From: Flavobacterium oncorhynchi
GTDB lineage: Bacteria > Bacteroidota > Bacteroidia > Flavobacteriales > Flavobacteriaceae
DNA: 64,000 nt
Assembly (NCBI RefSeq): GCF_002217355.1
Contig: NZ_MUHA01000005.1
Span: 198,870-262,869, forward strand
Direction of reading: 5' to 3'
A model generated the notes under the pieces. That model saw only the letters and a list, made by a program, of their open reading frames with translations, was not told where the DNA came from and did no database searches. Made by a program: the position numbers and the translations under genes. This document shows positions 8,348 through 16,352 of the stretch, in pieces; the first letter of the stretch is position 1; every line of letters starts with the position of its first letter.

Positions 8348-10201
8348 ATGGCTCTTCAAACAGTAACGACTATAAAAATTGGTGAAACCACCATTACCAA
8401 TTTCAGTAAATTAAAAATTATTCAAAAAATACACGATCATCACAGCTTTTCGATCGCAGTAAGACAGGATCTGCTGGTAGAAGAATTTAAAAGTGTCATG
8501 CCGGCTTCGCAGCGATTATATGGCGAAAAGATAAGCATAGAAATAAAGCCGCTTACTGGTCTGGATGATCTTATGATTGATACAAATCCTAACCATTATA
8601 TCATGCAGTTTTATGGAGTTGTAACCAATGTAAGAATACAAAAATCCAGAAACAAAGACATGGAAAAAATCATGTTGATAAAAGGAAACAGTACAACGAT
8701 ACTTTTAGATGGCGCAAAAGAGTGTAATTCGTTTACCAATATGTCAATGGCAGATATTGTCAATAAAGTAAAAACAGGTTACGATATAGATATGGAAGTT
8801 ATTCCTTTATATGAAAACAATCTGGCTTATACTGTGCAGTATAACGAAAGCGATTTTGATTTTCTGAATCGTCTGGCTATGCAAAACGGAGAATGGTTTT
8901 ACAGTAACGGACGAAAAATAACTTTTGGCGATGCAGGCGGACGATTACAGCCTAAATTAATTTATGGAATTAACCTGCATGATTTTAGTTATGAGATGAA
9001 AGTGCTGCCCACACAGTTTAAAACAATAGAAAATGACAACAGAGCTGGAGAATATTACACAGATAATACGCTTGTTTACAGAAAAGAAGCTGAAGGATTT
9101 CATCAAAACTTCGTCAACAAATCCAATCAGGTTTTTACCAAAGAGACGGTCTTGCAGCTCAATCAAAATTCGGCAGGAGCAAACGGAAGAAGTTCTGTAG
9201 AAAAATATACGAAAAATAAAATGCGATTTGTAATGAGCGGTTTGATGCAGGTAAAAGCATCTAGTGAAGTTCCCGGCATTACAATAGGAAACGATGTGTC
9301 GATACAAGGTTTAGACAAACAACTCGAAAGCAGTTACCGAGTGACCAAACTAACGCATATTTGTGATGACGGGGGTGGATATCATAACCATTTTACAGCC
9401 GTAAATCTTGCAGGCTCTACATTCTCACCCAAAACAAATCCTGATTTAATTGCAAAGTGCAAAAGCCAGACCGCAGTGGTAACGGCAAACGCAGATCCAG
9501 AAGGACTCAGCGGGATAAAAGTACAAATGCCATGGCAGCAAGCAAAAGGCGAAACAACTCCCTATATACCATTAGTGCAATATTATGGAGGCGATGCCAG
9601 AGGTTCTCACATTATACCCGAAATAGGCGATACTGTTTTTGTAGATTTTCAAGGTGGCAATGCCGAACTGCCAATTGTAACAGGAACCATGACCAGCAGA
9701 AAAGAAAAAAGCGGTTACAGTACGCCTAATAATGATATAAAGGCAGTAATGCATAGTCGAAGCGGAAACAGAATTATTACTGATGATGCTACGGGCGACA
9801 TAACAATAGAAAGCCAAAAAGGCGAAACAATTGCCGTGATTCATGGCGACGGAAACATTAGGTTTAAAGCTCCAAAAAATATAGAACTTGAAGCAGGGGA
9901 AGATATTATTATGAAAGCGGGAAGAGATATAAAAGCAGATGCCAAAGAAAATATTGAGATTGACGCAGGAAGTAATATTTCTCAAGAAGCCCAAAATGAT
10001 ATGTATGTAAGTGCAAACGGGAATATTATGGAAAAATCAGATAATCGAACAGAAATTGCTGAAAAGGACTTTCAACGAACTTCTGATATTTCTAACGAAA
10101 TCGCAGCTGAAGCCAGTCTTTACAGTCATAAAGAAAATATGACAATACAAAGCGGGAAACAAGTTTTAATTAATAGTACTGAAAACTCTAATCTTTTTTA
10201 A
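8348..10201 (+). CDS. vgrG: Type VI secretion spike protein VgrG (TssI), 617 aa
   Basis: Trimeric puncturing spike of the T6SS. Residues about 1-360 form the gp27-like base, including the YTVQYNESDFDFLNRLAMQNGEWFYSNG segment typical of VgrG/phage GpD. About 375-450 is the gp5-like OB domain (GLSGIKVQMPW and PEIGDTVFVDFQGGNAELPIVTGTM). From about 480 the C-terminal beta-helix carries repeated short units (IELEAGEDIIMKAGRDIKA, then NIEIDAGSNISQEA). The C-terminus ends in a polar tail with no fused toxic domain. Cargo is therefore more likely loaded through the tip or through the small downstream protein. It sits in the operon tssD-vgrG-57 aa-DUF2931-lipase. Confidence 0.92.
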   Translation: MALQTVTTIKIGETTITNFSKLKIIQKIHDHHSFSIAVRQDLLVEEFKSVMPASQRLYGEKISIEIKPLTGLDDLMIDTNPNHYIMQFYGVVTNVRIQKSRNKDMEKIMLIKGNSTTILLDGAKECNSFTNMSMADIVNKVKTGYDIDMEVIPLYENNLAYTVQYNESDFDFLNRLAMQNGEWFYSNGRKITFGDAGGRLQPKLIYGINLHDFSYEMKVLPTQFKTIENDNRAGEYYTDNTLVYRKEAEGFHQNFVNKSNQVFTKETVLQLNQNSAGANGRSSVEKYTKNKMRFVMSGLMQVKASSEVPGITIGNDVSIQGLDKQLESSYRVTKLTHICDDGGGYHNHFTAVNLAGSTFSPKTNPDLIAKCKSQTAVVTANADPEGLSGIKVQMPWQQAKGETTPYIPLVQYYGGDARGSHIIPEIGDTVFVDFQGGNAELPIVTGTMTSRKEKSGYSTPNNDIKAVMHSRSGNRIITDDATGDITIESQKGETIAVIHGDGNIRFKAPKNIELEAGEDIIMKAGRDIKADAKENIEIDAGSNISQEAQNDMYVSANGNIMEKSDNRTEIAEKDFQRTSDISNEIAAEASLYSHKENMTIQSGKQVLINSTENSNLF

Positions 10202-10211
10202 TTGAAAATTT

Positions 10212-10385
10212 ATGGCGATTACAAAACAAGCAAAGAATATTCAAATAAAAGTTACCGATGCTTATCAATTAATTGTTGGAGGAAAACTTGAAAAAAATGC
10301 CAATAAATTAAATTTTGAAGCGACAAAAGGAAATTTAAATTTAGCTAGTGGAAAAAAAATTATAGCTCACGGAGAAGAAAAATAA
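10212..10385 (+). CDS. 57-residue protein between VgrG and the DUF2931 gene, possible spike-tip or adaptor protein
   Basis: A short complete frame starting ATGGCGATTAC, 10 bases after the vgrG stop, and ending in TAATG, so its stop overlaps the start of the DUF2931 gene by one base. This implies translational coupling. The sequence (MAITKQAKNIQIKVTDAYQL, then IVGGKLEKNANKLNFEATKG and NLNLASGKKIIAHGEEK) is lysine-rich and alternates polar and hydrophobic residues. It resembles the beta-strand repeats at the C-terminus of VgrG. There is no signal peptide or cysteine. I do not recognise a named family. From position alone it could be a PAAR-like cap, an effector adaptor or a spike extension. Composition and tight packing make it a real gene rather than a chance frame. 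Confidence 0.65.
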   Translation: MAITKQAKNIQIKVTDAYQLIVGGKLEKNANKLNFEATKGNLNLASGKKIIAHGEEK

Positions 10386-11533
10386 TGATAAAACAACAAT
10401 CAGTGGTGAGAAAAAATAATATCAAAAAATATAACATTTTATTATGTTTTATCATAATACTAGTAATAACTGTAGTAACAATAACAATGAGTTCATATAT
10501 AGAAAAAAAATATGAGTGGGCAGCAGATATTTGTGCACCAAGAGAATATCCCGTAGAAGTTTATACAGGAGCGGCAGGAGGCTATTTCTTTAGTCAAATG
10601 GGAGGATTTAGTAATTCTGGTTGGGGAGGCTTGGGAAGCATTGATTATATAAAAGCACCTGTGCCGGACAGGCTTGATATGACATGGTTGTCCTATGTAG
10701 ACAATAAATTCTACAAAGGCGACTGGAAACTCCCTACAGAAAAAATAAAAGAGCTTTTTGATGAAGGATTTCCAGCCAGACCAGGTTTAGAAAATGTAAA
10801 GGAGCCTTATGATTATATAAATATTGGTCTCGGACCAAAAGGAATGGTTGTAGTATGGGTAGCGGGGGCTGGTAGTCAGGTGGAAGTAGCACGATTTCAG
10901 GCTCATGAAACGGTTGTAGATCCTAAACTTATTATCGAAAGCGAAATGTATATGTTTCGAAAAGGTTATAGTCAACATAGATTGGAAAACAATTTTGTTA
11001 TATCTGAAGACGTTCGGGAACAAATCAAGCAATACGGTTGTCCGCAATCAGAAGCTTATGAAGCCTATAGGGAAAAATACCTTTGGAAACCAAAAGTAAT
11101 CTTGCCAGAAGGTTGTAAGATTACTTCAATGTATGTTAAAATGTGTAATGGAGAAAAAGAAGATCCTTATGATAAACCAATAGATATGAAATATAGAGCT
11201 ATTCCTTATGCTTTTCAAATTTACTGGTCAATTACTAGCGGCAAAAAAGAACGGCGATTTGTTTCTAGAATTGCTTTTACTAACGATAAAGAATATTGGG
11301 CAAAATATCTTAAACCTATGGGGCAGGATGAAATTCCTGTAGATTTTGATAAAAACGAGATTCGAATGTTGTATAAAGAGCATCTTGATAAAAATAAATC
11401 TGCAGAAATGGTAATAAAAATCGATCCTACAAAACAAGAGGACGATAAATGGGTAGTTGATTTTTATGTAGAACAAGAAGGGAAAAAATATAATTTAAAT
11501 CAAAATTGTCAAGATTCTGGTAAACTAAATTAA
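10385..11533 (+). CDS. DUF2931-type membrane-anchored protein, probable immunity protein of the T6SS lipase, 382 aa
   Basis: Residues 19-41 (NILLCFIIILVITVVTITMS) form one transmembrane helix with positive residues before it, so the large remainder faces the periplasm. The segment YPVEVYTGAAGGYFF with the following WGGLGS and PDRLDMTWLSYVDNKFYKGDWKLP resembles the DUF2931 family of Bacteroidota and Gammaproteobacteria (recognition from memory). The C-terminal third (about 280-382) is lysine-rich and less typical. Its gene directly precedes the Tle1-like lipase with a 1-base gap. An anchored periplasmic partner is what a cell needs to block a lipase delivered into its own periplasm by siblings. 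The immunity role is inference from position and topology; a chaperone or accessory role is possible. Confidence 0.65.
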   Translation: MIKQQSVVRKNNIKKYNILLCFIIILVITVVTITMSSYIEKKYEWAADICAPREYPVEVYTGAAGGYFFSQMGGFSNSGWGGLGSIDYIKAPVPDRLDMTWLSYVDNKFYKGDWKLPTEKIKELFDEGFPARPGLENVKEPYDYINIGLGPKGMVVVWVAGAGSQVEVARFQAHETVVDPKLIIESEMYMFRKGYSQHRLENNFVISEDVREQIKQYGCPQSEAYEAYREKYLWKPKVILPEGCKITSMYVKMCNGEKEDPYDKPIDMKYRAIPYAFQIYWSITSGKKERRFVSRIAFTNDKEYWAKYLKPMGQDEIPVDFDKNEIRMLYKEHLDKNKSAEMVIKIDPTKQEDDKWVVDFYVEQEGKKYNLNQNCQDSGKLN

Positions 11534-11534
11534 G

Positions 11535-12917
11535 ATGAGTATAGTATTTGGAGATTACACACCACCTAAAAAAGAATTGAAAACTAATGAAGTAATCATT
11601 GGTGTTTTTTTTGACGGTACAAACAATAATAAAAATAACACCAAAGCTAAAGAATATTATGATAAAAGGGCAAGAGGCGAAAAATTGACTCCAAAAGAAA
11701 CGATTTCTGCAGATGCTTATCGAAAAAATGGAAGAGACAAAGAAAGCAGTAGTTATTATAATGCTTGGTCAAATGTGGCAAGGTTGAGTGATGCTTATCC
11801 TTTGAATTTAACCACATATATTGACGGTATTGGTACGGAAACCGAAAAAGCTGATTCTGTATTAGGGGCTGGTTTAGGTACGGGATTTGTTTTTAGTGGT
11901 ACTGGAATATTAGATAAAGTAGAAGAAGGTTGTAAAGAAATAGTCAATAATTTAAAAAGGAATAGTATTTCAGAAGTAGATATTCTTTATTTAGATGTTT
12001 TTGGTTTCAGTCGTGGTGCAGCTGCCGCTAGAGTTTTTTTAGATGAAATTAGCCAAAAAGCGTATCCATTATCTGCTAATCGAAAAAATAAAGGAGGTGC
12101 TATGGGGTATTATTTGGCACAAAAAGGTATTAAGGTAGATCTGATAAAAGTTCGTTTTCTAGGCCTTTTTGATACGGTATCTTCTTTCTCAACTTTGATT
12201 GATGGAAAACCAAATTTTGATAATGATACTACACAATTACCATTAAATAACTTAGGTAAAGCAGAAGCAGTCATGCATTTTACTGCTGCAGATGAACATC
12301 GAAATAATTTTTCACTTACTACAACTAACGTTGGAAAAACAAGAGAATTCCCTGGTGTACACTCAGATGTTGGAGGAAGTTATAATGATGGTATCGAAGT
12401 AGTAAAAGCGATTGAGAAAAATTTTAAAGAAAAATTAGAGAAACTTTCAGATAAACTAGTAGATAGTGCTTGGTATTTAAAAGACCAATTAGAAATTTCT
12501 TTTTTTGGTCCTAAACACGAACTTAAAGGCACTAGAAATTTAAAAAACTCATACAGTTATATTCCGTTACATTTTATGGCAGAAGCTGCAATAGAGCAGA
12601 ATGTTCCTTTTGATAATACGAAATTGGTTATTGATAAGTATAATATTTCAAGTAATCCATTACTAGTTCGAGTAAAAAAGCGCTTACATAAATATGTTTT
12701 TGAAAATGCACAACCTTATACTTTTAAATGGTATGGAAATATTCATGAAAAGTATAAAGGAGTAAAAGATGGAGATAGCAGATTTGAAGCCTATCAACGG
12801 GAACTGCAAGAGCAAAAAGATTTAAGAACATTACGAAACCAATATTTACATTGGTCAGCAGATAGTGGTTCTCTTGGTATGGAGCCAACGAAAGATTGGA
12901 AGCGTAAAACGTTTTAA
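11535..12917 (+). CDS. Tle1-like (DUF2235) lipase, predicted T6SS antibacterial effector, 460 aa
   Basis: An alpha/beta-hydrolase of the DUF2235/T6SS Tle1 phospholipase family, expected to cleave membrane phospholipids in the target cell. The N-terminus has VIIGVFFDGTNNNKNNT (about 20-36), the hallmark first strand and oxyanion region. The nucleophile elbow is GFSRG with Ser159 (LDVFGFSRGAAAAR). A candidate acid is Asp213 in FLGLFDTVSSF. The catalytic His is probably His276 in PGVHSDVGGSY. There is no signal peptide, as expected for delivery by the VgrG spike. It is the last gene of the T6SS payload operon; a terminator follows after 180 bases. Family assignment is firm; the phospholipase A1 or A2 specificity cannot be told. 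Confidence 0.88.
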   Translation: MSIVFGDYTPPKKELKTNEVIIGVFFDGTNNNKNNTKAKEYYDKRARGEKLTPKETISADAYRKNGRDKESSSYYNAWSNVARLSDAYPLNLTTYIDGIGTETEKADSVLGAGLGTGFVFSGTGILDKVEEGCKEIVNNLKRNSISEVDILYLDVFGFSRGAAAARVFLDEISQKAYPLSANRKNKGGAMGYYLAQKGIKVDLIKVRFLGLFDTVSSFSTLIDGKPNFDNDTTQLPLNNLGKAEAVMHFTAADEHRNNFSLTTTNVGKTREFPGVHSDVGGSYNDGIEVVKAIEKNFKEKLEKLSDKLVDSAWYLKDQLEISFFGPKHELKGTRNLKNSYSYIPLHFMAEAAIEQNVPFDNTKLVIDKYNISSNPLLVRVKKRLHKYVFENAQPYTFKWYGNIHEKYKGVKDGDSRFEAYQRELQEQKDLRTLRNQYLHWSADSGSLGMEPTKDWKRKTF

Positions 12918-13096
12918 AATTAAATTGCTCAATAATATCTGCTCTTAGCGCGAGTATCTCGCTCATGAACGCAAAGTTTATGTAACAGAATTTAATTAAT
13001 TATGATGTATACAAGCGGGACGCTTGCCCCGCTACCGCACGAATCATTTTGTGTGGCAGCATGCAGTTTGAAGTTTCGTTATGGTCATAAAAAGAG
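12918..13096. repeat. Intergenic dispersed-repeat remnants
   Basis: Holds fragments of short repeats seen elsewhere in the window, including GCGCGAGTATCTCGCTC followed by GAACGCAAAGTTTA, and a small hairpin AGCGGG (13014-13019) with CCCGCT (13028-13033). No open frame of note. Confidence 0.5.
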
Positions 13097-13134
13097 AAAA
13101 GCCTTTCGGAAGTAAAATTCTGAAAGGCTTTTTT
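13097..13134. terminator. Bidirectional terminator, copy 2 of the repeated hairpin
   Basis: AAAAGCCTTTCGGAA (13097-13111) and TTCTGAAAGGCTTTT (13118-13132) form the same 15-position stem as at 7626, with loop GTAAAA. It sits between the convergent lipase and DeoR genes and has T runs on both strands. Confidence 0.9.
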
Positions 13135-13137
13135 GTT

Positions 13138-13887
13138 TTAAACAATTGTAACTCCTGCATTTTTGTATGCTTTCAAAGATTCTTCTTCTGGTGAAACATT
13201 GGTTACTAAAACATTAATATCTTTAATTGGACACACAAAATACGATTCTGCAGTTCCTACTTTTTCAATAGAACTCAAGGCGATAACAAAGTTGGAATTC
13301 TGAATCATATTTTTTTTCAGCATAGAATCATCGTATAAAATTCCTGTAATACCTCGTTCATGATGAATACTGCAGATTCCTAAAATGAAGACGTCTGCTC
13401 TAAAATTCCTAAAGAAATCAATAGTTTCAATACTCGAAGTTGCAAAAGAAGTTTTGCACATTTTTCCTCCAGCAAAAATCAAATCAATGTTGGGTAAATC
13501 TTCTATCAAAGCCGCAACAGGAAAACTATTTGTTATAACTGTTAACTTTAAATCATAAGGAAAACTAGCCACTAAAGCCAACGAAGTTGTTCCTCCATCT
13601 ATAAATACAACCTGTCCGTCTTTTAATAAAGGAAGGGCTTTTTCTGCAATAATTTTTTTATTCTCAAGATCGTGTTTTTCTCTATTTCTAAAGTGAAGCG
13701 GAATTGGTGACGGCGCAACTGCACCGCCTCGAACTGCTTTTAATAAACCTTGATCAGAAAGCTCTTTTACGTCTCGTCTAATTGTGTCTTCGGATACATT
13801 TAAATACTCGCTAAGTTCCTGTAAAGTAACTCGATGCTCTTTTGATAAGTATTCTAAAATTACTTTTTGACGTTCTTCTTTTTTCAT
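13138..13887 (-). CDS. DeoR/GlpR-family transcriptional regulator, 249 aa
   Basis: A sugar- or nucleoside-phosphate-responsive regulator. I place the start at the ATG at 13887 (MKKEERQKVILEYL), which has AGGAG just upstream and matches the family N-terminus, rather than an ATG 14 codons earlier that lies in the operator. Residues about 17-53 form the winged helix-turn-helix (VTLQELSEYLNVSEDTIRRD, then DQGLLKAVRGGAV). The remainder is the DeoRC sensor with the phosphate-binding loop FIDGGTTSLAL (about 95-105) and the GGK segment. The gene is divergent from the deoxyribonucleotidase gene, and the shared intergenic palindrome is the obvious binding site. The effector could be deoxyribose-5-phosphate or another sugar phosphate; this is inference. 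Confidence 0.88.
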   Translation of the reverse strand: MKKEERQKVILEYLSKEHRVTLQELSEYLNVSEDTIRRDVKELSDQGLLKAVRGGAVAPSPIPLHFRNREKHDLENKKIIAEKALPLLKDGQVVFIDGGTTSLALVASFPYDLKLTVITNSFPVAALIEDLPNIDLIFAGGKMCKTSFATSSIETIDFFRNFRADVFILGICSIHHERGITGILYDDSMLKKNMIQNSNFVIALSSIEKVGTAESYFVCPIKDINVLVTNVSPEEESLKAYKNAGVTIV

Positions 13888-13902
13888 CTCCTGCAAATTT
13901 AT

Positions 13903-13942
13903 ATTGCAAAAATAAGTTAAAAATTGCAAAGTTTTGCAATTT
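13903..13942. promoter_or_regulatory. Operator region between the DeoR and nucleotidase genes
   Basis: A perfect inverted repeat, AAATTGCAAA (13921-13930) and TTTGCAATTT (13933-13942), with a 2-base spacer. A further ATTGCAAA at 13903 repeats the half-site in direct orientation 20 bases away. It lies 30 bases before the nucleotidase ATG and 34 bases before the DeoR ATG, so one bound regulator could control both genes. Confidence 0.7.
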
Positions 13943-13971
13943 TTGCATAATTTTACCGCAAAATTAAAACT

Positions 13972-14505
13972 ATGAAAAAGAAAACTATTGCCGTTGACAT
14001 GGATGGCGTACTTGCCGATATAGAATCACAAATGATTGAACAATTTAATAAAGAATACGGAATGAACCTTTCGAAAGAAGGAATTCAGGGATTAAGTGAA
14101 GAAGAAGCTTTTAAAGGAAGAGAGCTTTTACACGGAATTTTAAATAAAGGTAACTTTTTTAGAAGTCTGCCTGTAATGCCGGATGCTGTTGAAAGTTTGC
14201 AGAAGCTGCAGGAGAATTTTGAAATTTTTATAGTTTCGGCAGCGACCGAATTCCCAATTTCACTTGCTGAAAAAGTAGCTTGGCTTGGCGAACATTTTCC
14301 TTTTATTAAATGGGAAAACATTGTTTTGTGCGGCAGCAAACGAATCATCAATACAGATTATTTGATTGATGATCATAGCAAAAATTTAGATTACTGCATG
14401 GGTAAACCTATTATGTTTACGGCATTTCACAATATAAACCAAACGCATCACTTAAGAGTGAACAACTGGAAAGAAGCGGTTGCGGTTTTAAACGAAACAT
14501 TATAA
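13972..14505 (+). CDS. 5'(3')-deoxyribonucleotidase-like HAD phosphatase, 177 aa
   Basis: Cytosolic HAD-superfamily phosphatase of the NT5C type, expected to dephosphorylate (deoxy)nucleoside monophosphates. Motif I is VDMDGVLAD, with nucleophile Asp9 and acid Asp11. The cap region follows (about 20-75), including the FFRSLPVMPDAVESLQKL segment typical of the family. Motif II is IFIVSAATE, and motif III/IV is the C-terminal INTDYLIDDHSKNL. Length 177 is normal for the bacterial form. It is transcribed away from the DeoR gene, so nucleotide salvage or overflow may be the controlled process. A terminator follows 35 bases after the stop. Confidence 0.85.
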   Translation: MKKKTIAVDMDGVLADIESQMIEQFNKEYGMNLSKEGIQGLSEEEAFKGRELLHGILNKGNFFRSLPVMPDAVESLQKLQENFEIFIVSAATEFPISLAEKVAWLGEHFPFIKWENIVLCGSKRIINTDYLIDDHSKNLDYCMGKPIMFTAFHNINQTHHLRVNNWKEAVAVLNETL

Positions 14506-14539
14506 GCTTAAAAGGTTATAATAGTTGTTTTTTGAAGAT

Positions 14540-14575
14540 AAAAGCCTTTCGGAAGAAATTCTGAAAGGCTTTTTA
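14540..14575. terminator. Bidirectional terminator, copy 3 of the repeated hairpin
   Basis: AAAAGCCTTTCGGAA (14540-14554) and TTCTGAAAGGCTTTT (14559-14573), loop GAAA, with T runs on both strands. It separates the convergent nucleotidase and histidine kinase genes. Confidence 0.9.
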
Positions 14576-14586
14576 TAAAACTGTTT

Positions 14587-16296
14587 TTATTTAGGTATCG
14601 ATATTTTGACTTTAAACCCTTTGTCAGGTTCCGTTTCAAAATTAATAGTTCCTTTAACGGCTAGTATACGGCTTTCTACGTTTTGGAGACCGTTTTTAGA
14701 AATCTTTGTTTTTTCGCAGCCTTTACCGTTGTCAGTATAATTTATTAGAATTGATTTTGGATCATTTTCAAATTTTATTACAACCAGACTTGCGTTGCTG
14801 TGTTTTTTCATATTCACCATTAATTCCTGTAAAACTCGGCTGATGGCGATCTTTTTTACATCATCAATACTTTCCCAGTTTATATTTTCTAAGTTAGTAG
14901 CAATGATATTTGTTGCGCTGGTATTATACATCGAAAGCATTTCTTTTATGCTTTTGGTAAAATTTATTCCAGTATCAATTTTGTTATTTTCTTTAGAAAT
15001 TCCTCTTACACGTCCGTAAATATCGTCTAATTTTTGAAGCAGGTTTTCTTTGGTGCTTTCGGCAGATAAAGGTTGAGATTCCGCAAAAGCAATCACATGA
15101 AATACATCGTTTGCTAATTCATCGTGGATTTTTTTAGCAATTCGAGTTTCAGTGTTATACGAAGTCTTAAATTCTATCGCTTTATTTTTATTTTTATAAT
15201 AGCGTATTAAGATGGCTATTAATAGGACTAGAAAAATAAAAAGAATTACAAATCCAATTCTCAGATAGTTGGCTTTTTGCAGTGCTAATTGGTTTTCTGC
15301 TTTTTCTAAACGAAGTGTTGCATTTTCATCTTTTTCCTTTTTAGCATCGTATTTAATTTTTGCAAACTTGTTTTTAAAGTTATTCCGGACTTTAATAATG
15401 CTGTCATTTAATGTAAAATACTTTTGTACATATTTGCTGTTTTGAGTACTGTGATTATTAGAAATTAGAATTTGAAGCGCTTCTAATCTTTCATCGACAC
15501 TATTTAGTTTTGTCGCGGCGTTATAAGCAGCAAGAGCATTTTCATTTGATTTTTGAGTGTCTTTTTGAGCATAATAATCGGCAAGGTGCAGATAACTTTC
15601 AATACTTCCGTAAGTATCCTTGGCTTCATCTCTTATTTGTAGAGCTTGACTCATTAAATGCAATCCTTTTTCATTCATGCCTTTTTTAAAGTAGGCATAA
15701 CCAAGGTTGTCTATAATTAAGGCTTCTTTAGTAACTAGATCTTTCTCTTTTAATAGTTTTTTTCTTAAAATAGATTCTAGAAGATTGATTGCTTTGTCAT
15801 ATTTTTTTTGATGGGTATAAACAACCGCAATATTATTTAAAGACATTTGCTTTCCAATAGAATTTGTACATTTAATAACTGCTTCTTTATAGTAAAAAAT
15901 GGCATCACCATAAAGAGAAAGTTCTTTGTCGGCAATACCTAATATGTTATTTATGTCAGCAAAATATTTCGGGTGTTTTTTTAGATAGGGTATTGCCTCG
16001 GTTACGGTTTCCTTGCTACCATAATAATCTCCATTGACCTGTTGAATACCTGCTATTTGAATGAGTATATACCCGATATTGGCACTGTCTTTTAAAGTTT
16101 CATAAAGTTGCTTGGATTTGTTAAACTCGTAAAAGGAGGTATTGAAGTTTTGTTTTCCGTAATTTTCAATTGCTTTATTTCGTAAGCTAAGAGCCTCTTT
16201 TTCTATAGTTTCAACATTAGTATTAAGAGGTTTTTTTTCCTGACAGGAAAAAAGAAAAAGAAGTATAATAAAATAAAAAAACGGGGACCGCAACAT
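14587..16296 (-). CDS. TPR-containing sensor histidine kinase, lipoprotein-type N-terminus, 569 aa
   Basis: A membrane sensor kinase. Residues 1-18 look like a lipoprotein signal (FLFSC, Cys18). Residues about 30-330 are TPR-like helix pairs (for example YGDAIFYYKEAVIKC and YDKAINLLESILRKK) ending in a short coiled coil. One transmembrane helix follows at about 345-367. The phosphoacceptor is probably His391 in AKKIHDELANDVFH. The ATPase domain has ELMVNMKKHS (N box), NYTDNGKGCE and the terminal NGLQNVESRI and GFKVKISIPK. This is the NarL-partner (HisKA_3-like) layout common in Flavobacteriia. No response regulator gene is adjacent, so it is an orphan here. It follows a small lipoprotein gene by 56 bases on the same strand, probably as one transcript. 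Confidence 0.85.
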   Translation of the reverse strand: MLRSPFFYFIILLFLFSCQEKKPLNTNVETIEKEALSLRNKAIENYGKQNFNTSFYEFNKSKQLYETLKDSANIGYILIQIAGIQQVNGDYYGSKETVTEAIPYLKKHPKYFADINNILGIADKELSLYGDAIFYYKEAVIKCTNSIGKQMSLNNIAVVYTHQKKYDKAINLLESILRKKLLKEKDLVTKEALIIDNLGYAYFKKGMNEKGLHLMSQALQIRDEAKDTYGSIESYLHLADYYAQKDTQKSNENALAAYNAATKLNSVDERLEALQILISNNHSTQNSKYVQKYFTLNDSIIKVRNNFKNKFAKIKYDAKKEKDENATLRLEKAENQLALQKANYLRIGFVILFIFLVLLIAILIRYYKNKNKAIEFKTSYNTETRIAKKIHDELANDVFHVIAFAESQPLSAESTKENLLQKLDDIYGRVRGISKENNKIDTGINFTKSIKEMLSMYNTSATNIIATNLENINWESIDDVKKIAISRVLQELMVNMKKHSNASLVVIKFENDPKSILINYTDNGKGCEKTKISKNGLQNVESRILAVKGTINFETEPDKGFKVKISIPK

Positions 16297-16352
16297 ATAA
16301 GTTTACTTTCCCCGAAAATAGTAATTTATTAGATACTAAAAATATATTTTTA

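Noticed and set aside
9572-9994. 140-codon minus-strand frame inside vgrG
   Set aside because: Antisense shadow; the sense frame has clear OB-fold and beta-helix motifs across the whole interval.
7943-10201. Prophage tail module
   Set aside because: TssD and VgrG resemble phage tail tube and spike, but no terminase, capsid, portal, lysis or integrase gene is near, and a Tle1-like lipase follows.
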